This document shows positions 61,032 to 64,000 of a stretch of DNA of 64,000 bases, one piece after another. Position numbers and translations under genes: made by a program. This stretch comes from Streptomyces pseudovenezuelae (GTDB taxonomy: Bacteria > Actinomycetota > Actinomycetes > Streptomycetales > Streptomycetaceae), in assembly GCF_029892565.1 (NCBI RefSeq), contig NZ_JARXVH010000005.1, forward strand, positions 372,001 to 436,000, given 5' to 3'. The notes beneath the pieces were generated by a model that did no database searches, was not told the DNA's origin, and saw only the letters and a list, made by a program, of their open reading frames with translations. The number at the start of each line of letters is the position of its first letter. Within the stretch, counting starts at the first letter, position 1.

Positions 61032-62101
61032 TTGTCCGCTGCCCATCCCGCGTAGAAGAGGCCCAGTCCGACGATCACGCAGATGCCCTGGATGATCCAG
61101 AAGCGGACCACCACAAGGACCTCGGACCAGCCCTTGAGTTCGAAGTGGTGCTGGAGCGGGGCCATTCGGAAGACGCGCTTGCCGGTGAGCTTGAAGGAGC
61201 CGACCTGGATGACCACCGACATGGTGATCAGGACGAACAGACCGCCCAGGAGGGCGATCAGCAGCTCGGTGCGGGAGCAGATCGCCAGACCCGCGAGGAC
61301 ACCGCCGAGCGCGAGCGAACCGGTGTCGCCCATGAAGATCTTGGCCGGCGAGGTGTTCCACCACAGGAAGCCGAGACAGGCACCCATCAGCGCCGAGGCG
61401 ATGACCGCGAGGTCGAGTGGATCCCGTACCTCGTAACAGGCGTTGGGGTTGGTCAGCGTCGTCGCGTTGGCGCAGGACTCCTGGAACTGCCAGACACCGA
61501 TGAAGGTGTAGGCGCCGAAGACCAGGACGGAGGCGCCGGTGGCGAGGCCGTCCAGACCGTCCGTCAGGTTCACGCCGTTCGACATCGCCAGGATCATGAA
61601 CAGCGCCCAGACCACGAAGAGCACCGGGCCGATCGTCCAGCCGAAGTCCGTGATGAACGACAGCTTCGTGGAGGCCGGGGTGTTGCCGCGGGAGTCCTGG
61701 AACTGCAGGGCGAGCACCGCGAAGCTGATGCCGACGATCAGCTGGCCGGCCATCTTCGCCTTGGCCCGCAGACCGAGCGAACGCCGCTTGACGATCTTGA
61801 TGTAGTCGTCCAGGAAGCCGACCAGGCCCATGCCGACCATCAGACCGAGCACCAACAGGCCCGAATAGGTCGGCGTGTAGCCGGTGATCACCTTGGACAG
61901 GAAGTACGCCGCGACCGTCGCGAAGATGAAGGCGATACCGCCCATCGTCGGCGTGCCACGCTTCGCGGCGTGTTCGCGCGGGCCGTCGTCCCGGATGTAC
62001 TGGCCGTAGCCCTTGCGGGCCAGCAGCTTGATCAGCAGCGGGGTGCCGACCAGGGTCAGGAAGAGGCCAATGACTCCTGCGAACAGGATCTGCTTCATCA
62101 T
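61028..62101 (-). CDS. mraY: Phospho-MurNAc-pentapeptide transferase
   Basis: 357 aa, about ten membrane segments. Makes lipid I from UDP-MurNAc-pentapeptide and undecaprenyl phosphate. Catalytic motifs are FLDDYIKI, NLTDGLDGLATG and the HHFELKGWSE loop (MAPLQHHFELKGW). Starts with ATGATG, the first overlapping the murF stop (ATGA). Confidence 0.97.
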   Translation of the reverse strand: MMKQILFAGVIGLFLTLVGTPLLIKLLARKGYGQYIRDDGPREHAAKRGTPTMGGIAFIFATVAAYFLSKVITGYTPTYSGLLVLGLMVGMGLVGFLDDYIKIVKRRSLGLRAKAKMAGQLIVGISFAVLALQFQDSRGNTPASTKLSFITDFGWTIGPVLFVVWALFMILAMSNGVNLTDGLDGLATGASVLVFGAYTFIGVWQFQESCANATTLTNPNACYEVRDPLDLAVIASALMGACLGFLWWNTSPAKIFMGDTGSLALGGVLAGLAICSRTELLIALLGGLFVLITMSVVIQVGSFKLTGKRVFRMAPLQHHFELKGWSEVLVVVRFWIIQGICVIVGLGLFYAGWAADK

Positions 62102-63504
62102 CGGGCAGCGACCTCGCCCTCGGCACCGGTCTCGAGCAGCGCCTGAGCGACACTCTCCAGGCCGACCGAACGGGACGCCTTCACGAGCACGACGTCTCCC
62201 GGGCGCAATGCGCTGCGCAACAGATCGACCGCCGCCTGTGCGTCGGACACGTGCACCGACTCCTCACCCCACGAACCCTCGTTATATGCGCCCAGTTGCA
62301 GCCAGGATGCTTCCCTGCCCCCGACCGCGACGAGCTTGCTGACGTTGAGCCGGACGGCGAGCCGCCCGACCGCGTCGTGCTCGGCGAGCGCCTCGTCCCC
62401 GAGCTCGGCCATCTTGCCGAGCACCGCCCAGGTCCGCCGTCCCCGCCCCATGGCCACGAGCGCGCGCAGTGCGGCTCGCATGGACTCGGGGTTGGCGTTG
62501 TAGGCGTCGTTGACGACGGTGACGCCGTCCGGGCGCTCGGTGACCTCCATACGCCAGCGGGAGAGGGAGCCCGCCTCGGAGAGCGCGGTGGCGATCTCAG
62601 CTGCGGACATGCCCAGCTCATGGGCGACGGCGGCCGCGGCGAGCGCGTTCGACACGTGGTGCTCACCGTACAGGCGCATGGTCACTTCGCTGCACCCGGA
62701 GGGTGTGCGAAGGCTGAAGGCGGGCTGTCCGCTGTCCGTGAGTCGCACGTTCTCTGCGCGTACGTCCGCTTCGTCGGTCTCCCCGAACAGGAGCACCCTG
62801 GCCTTCGTTCGGGACGCCATGGCCCGTACGAGCGGATCGTCCGCGTTGAGGATCGCGGCGCCGTCCGCCGGCAGGGACTCCACCAACTCGCCCTTCGCCT
62901 GCGCGATCTGCTCGCGGCCGCCGAACTCGCCGATGTGGGCGGTGCCGACGTTCAGGACGAGGCCGATCTTCGGGGGCGTCAGATCCGTGAGGTAGCGGAT
63001 GTGTCCGATGCCGCGGGCGCCCATCTCCAGCACGAGGAACTTCGTCTCCTCGGTGGCGGACAGGGCCGTCAGCGGCAGCCCGATCTCGTTGTTGAGCGAG
63101 CCGGGCGTGAACACCGTCGGCGCCTTGCGCGCCAGCACCTGGGCGATGAGGTCCTTGGTGCTGGTCTTTCCCGCGGAGCCGGTGAGGGCCACGAGGGTGG
63201 CGCCGAGCCGCTGTACGACGTGCCGTGCGAGGGCACCGAGGGCCGTCTGGACGTCCTCGACGACGATCGCGGGGACACCGACGGGGTGCTGCGCCAACAC
63301 GGCGACCGCGCCCGCCTGGACGGCCTGGTCCGCGTAGTCGTGGCCGTCGACGTGCTCCCCCACGAAAGCGGCGAACAGACTGCCGTCCGCCACCTTGCGG
63401 GAGTCGATGACGACGGGCCCGTGCACCTGCACCGACGGATCCGGTATGTCGTGAGTCCGCCCGCCGACGACTTCTGCGATCTCGGCGAGAGAGAGGGCGA
63501 TCAC
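62098..63504 (-). CDS. murF: UDP-MurNAc-tripeptide:D-Ala-D-Ala ligase
   Basis: 468 aa, GTG start with AGGGA at 8 nt, 4 nt after murE. ATP site TGSAGKTSTK (108-117); other Mur ligase features are LEMGARGIGHI, NVGTAHIGEFGG, YNANPESMRAAL and LGKMAELG. Adds D-Ala-D-Ala to complete the pentapeptide. An apparent N-terminal extension into murE is a spurious open frame. Confidence 0.97.
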   Translation of the reverse strand: MIALSLAEIAEVVGGRTHDIPDPSVQVHGPVVIDSRKVADGSLFAAFVGEHVDGHDYADQAVQAGAVAVLAQHPVGVPAIVVEDVQTALGALARHVVQRLGATLVALTGSAGKTSTKDLIAQVLARKAPTVFTPGSLNNEIGLPLTALSATEETKFLVLEMGARGIGHIRYLTDLTPPKIGLVLNVGTAHIGEFGGREQIAQAKGELVESLPADGAAILNADDPLVRAMASRTKARVLLFGETDEADVRAENVRLTDSGQPAFSLRTPSGCSEVTMRLYGEHHVSNALAAAAVAHELGMSAAEIATALSEAGSLSRWRMEVTERPDGVTVVNDAYNANPESMRAALRALVAMGRGRRTWAVLGKMAELGDEALAEHDAVGRLAVRLNVSKLVAVGGREASWLQLGAYNEGSWGEESVHVSDAQAAVDLLRSALRPGDVVLVKASRSVGLESVAQALLETGAEGEVAAR

Positions 63505-63508
63505 AAGT

Positions 63509-64000
63509 TCATCCCTGGGTCTTCTGGATAGCTTCGCGAAGCACCTGGCGGTCGTCGAAGGGACGGACCACCCCGGCGATGTCCTGGCCCTGCTCGTGGC
63601 CCTTCCCGGCCACCAGCACCGTGTCGCCCGGCTGTGCGCGGGCGACGGCCGCGGCGATCGCGGCGGCCCGGTCCTCGAAGACCTGGACCTCACCGCGCTC
63701 GTGTACCGGCACGGACGCCGCGCCCTGGAGCATGGTTGCAAGGATCGCGAGGGGATCCTCGGAGCGGGGGTTGTCGGAAGTCAGTACGGCGGTGTCGGCG
63801 AGCCGGGCCGCCGCGGCGCCCATCGGCTGACGCTTCGTCTTGTCCCGGTCGCCGCCGCAGCCGAGAACGAGGTGCACCTTGCCCTCGGTGACCTTGCGCA
63901 GGGCGCGCAGGACCGATTCGACGGCGTCCGTCTTGTGGGCGTAGTCGACGACCGCGAGATAGGGCTGTCCGGCGTCCACGCGCTCAAGCCGCCCCGGCAC
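63509..64000 (-). CDS. murE: UDP-MurNAc-tripeptide synthetase, C-terminal part
   Basis: Only the last 163 codons are in the window; the gene continues past 64000. The visible part is the C-terminal Mur ligase domain: VVDYAHKTDAVESVL, LGCGGDRDKTKR and TSDNPRSEDP. The DNPR motif marks enzymes that add a diaminopimelate residue rather than lysine, agreeing with LL-diaminopimelate in Streptomyces walls. VLVAGKGHEQGQ follows. Furthest-upstream gene of the dcw cluster seen here. Confidence 0.95.
   Translation of the reverse strand: MPGRLERVDAGQPYLAVVDYAHKTDAVESVLRALRKVTEGKVHLVLGCGGDRDKTKRQPMGAAAARLADTAVLTSDNPRSEDPLAILATMLQGAASVPVHERGEVQVFEDRAAAIAAAVARAQPGDTVLVAGKGHEQGQDIAGVVRPFDDRQVLREAIQKTQG

Noticed and set aside
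62098..63741. Longer murF beginning at 63741
   Set aside because: The added residues are out-of-frame murE sequence; family similarity starts at the GTG at 63504.

Overview
The window is a piece of a Streptomyces chromosome. The evidence is very high GC with strong third-position bias, many GTG starts, 4-nt stop/start overlaps, and gene order that follows the known Streptomyces trp-his-dnaE-ileS-divIVA-ftsZ-mur core region. It is gene dense, with no rRNA, tRNA, insertion sequence, prophage or CRISPR seen. Both ends cut through genes: an ADP-ribosylglycohydrolase at the left and murE at the right.

Layout. 1-6559 (+) is a tightly coupled six-gene run: three ADP-ribosylglycohydrolase-like genes, a ribokinase-like PfkB kinase, a CaiB/BaiF CoA-transferase and a CitE-like lyase. 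6588-8430 (-) holds lgt and a membrane-anchored DsbA-like protein. 8549-15483 (-) is the trp region (hisI, trpE, three small membrane-protein genes, trpC, trpM, trpB, trpA). 16254-21986 (-) is the his operon (hisD, hisC, hisB, a 54-aa membrane protein, hisH, priA, a RidA-like gene, hisF), with the unrelated + strand gene 15567-16202 between the two blocks. PriA serves both pathways, and no trpF, trpG or trpD is present. 22158-26329 (+) holds a membrane protein behind an ECF-sigma-like promoter, a helical-repeat-like protein, a LON-substrate-binding-domain protein, a YbaK-type deacylase and a tiny gene matching ribosomal protein bL37. 26515-30520 (-) carries a membrane protein, an ABC-2 exporter pair and a NYN-domain protein. 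30716-43654 mixes a 54-aa basic protein, dnaE, DUF2252, a membrane protein paired with a second DsbA-like protein, phoD, a dienelactone-hydrolase-like protein, an MscS channel, an SDR and a Na+/H+ antiporter. 43760-46914 (-) holds a GNAT gene, an rluD-type gene, lspA and a DksA-type zinc-finger protein with a long Lys/Ala/Thr-rich arm. ileS (+) follows a clear T-box leader.

50834-64000 (-) is the division and cell-wall (dcw) cluster, transcribed from murE towards divIVA: murE, murF, mraY, murD, ftsW, murG, ftsQ, ftsZ, ylmD, ylmE, sepF, ylmG and divIVA. It provides cytoplasmic and lipid-linked peptidoglycan precursor synthesis, the divisome, and polar growth. A 277-nt gap before ftsZ holds a promoter resembling the sporulation promoter ftsZ2p and a leader hairpin.

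The items most worth a second look are the IleRS with a GAHH signature in place of HxGH behind a translational T-box, the DksA-like protein with a histone-H1-like arm, the RidA-like protein lacking the catalytic Arg inside the his operon, the trpM gene whose 3' end is made of a dispersed repeat, the ECF-type promoter at 22056, a dyad filling the promoter spacer at 34666, and the multi-ADP-ribosylglycohydrolase operon at the left end. No wholly new multi-gene system can be demonstrated from sequence alone; the left-end operon is the best candidate.
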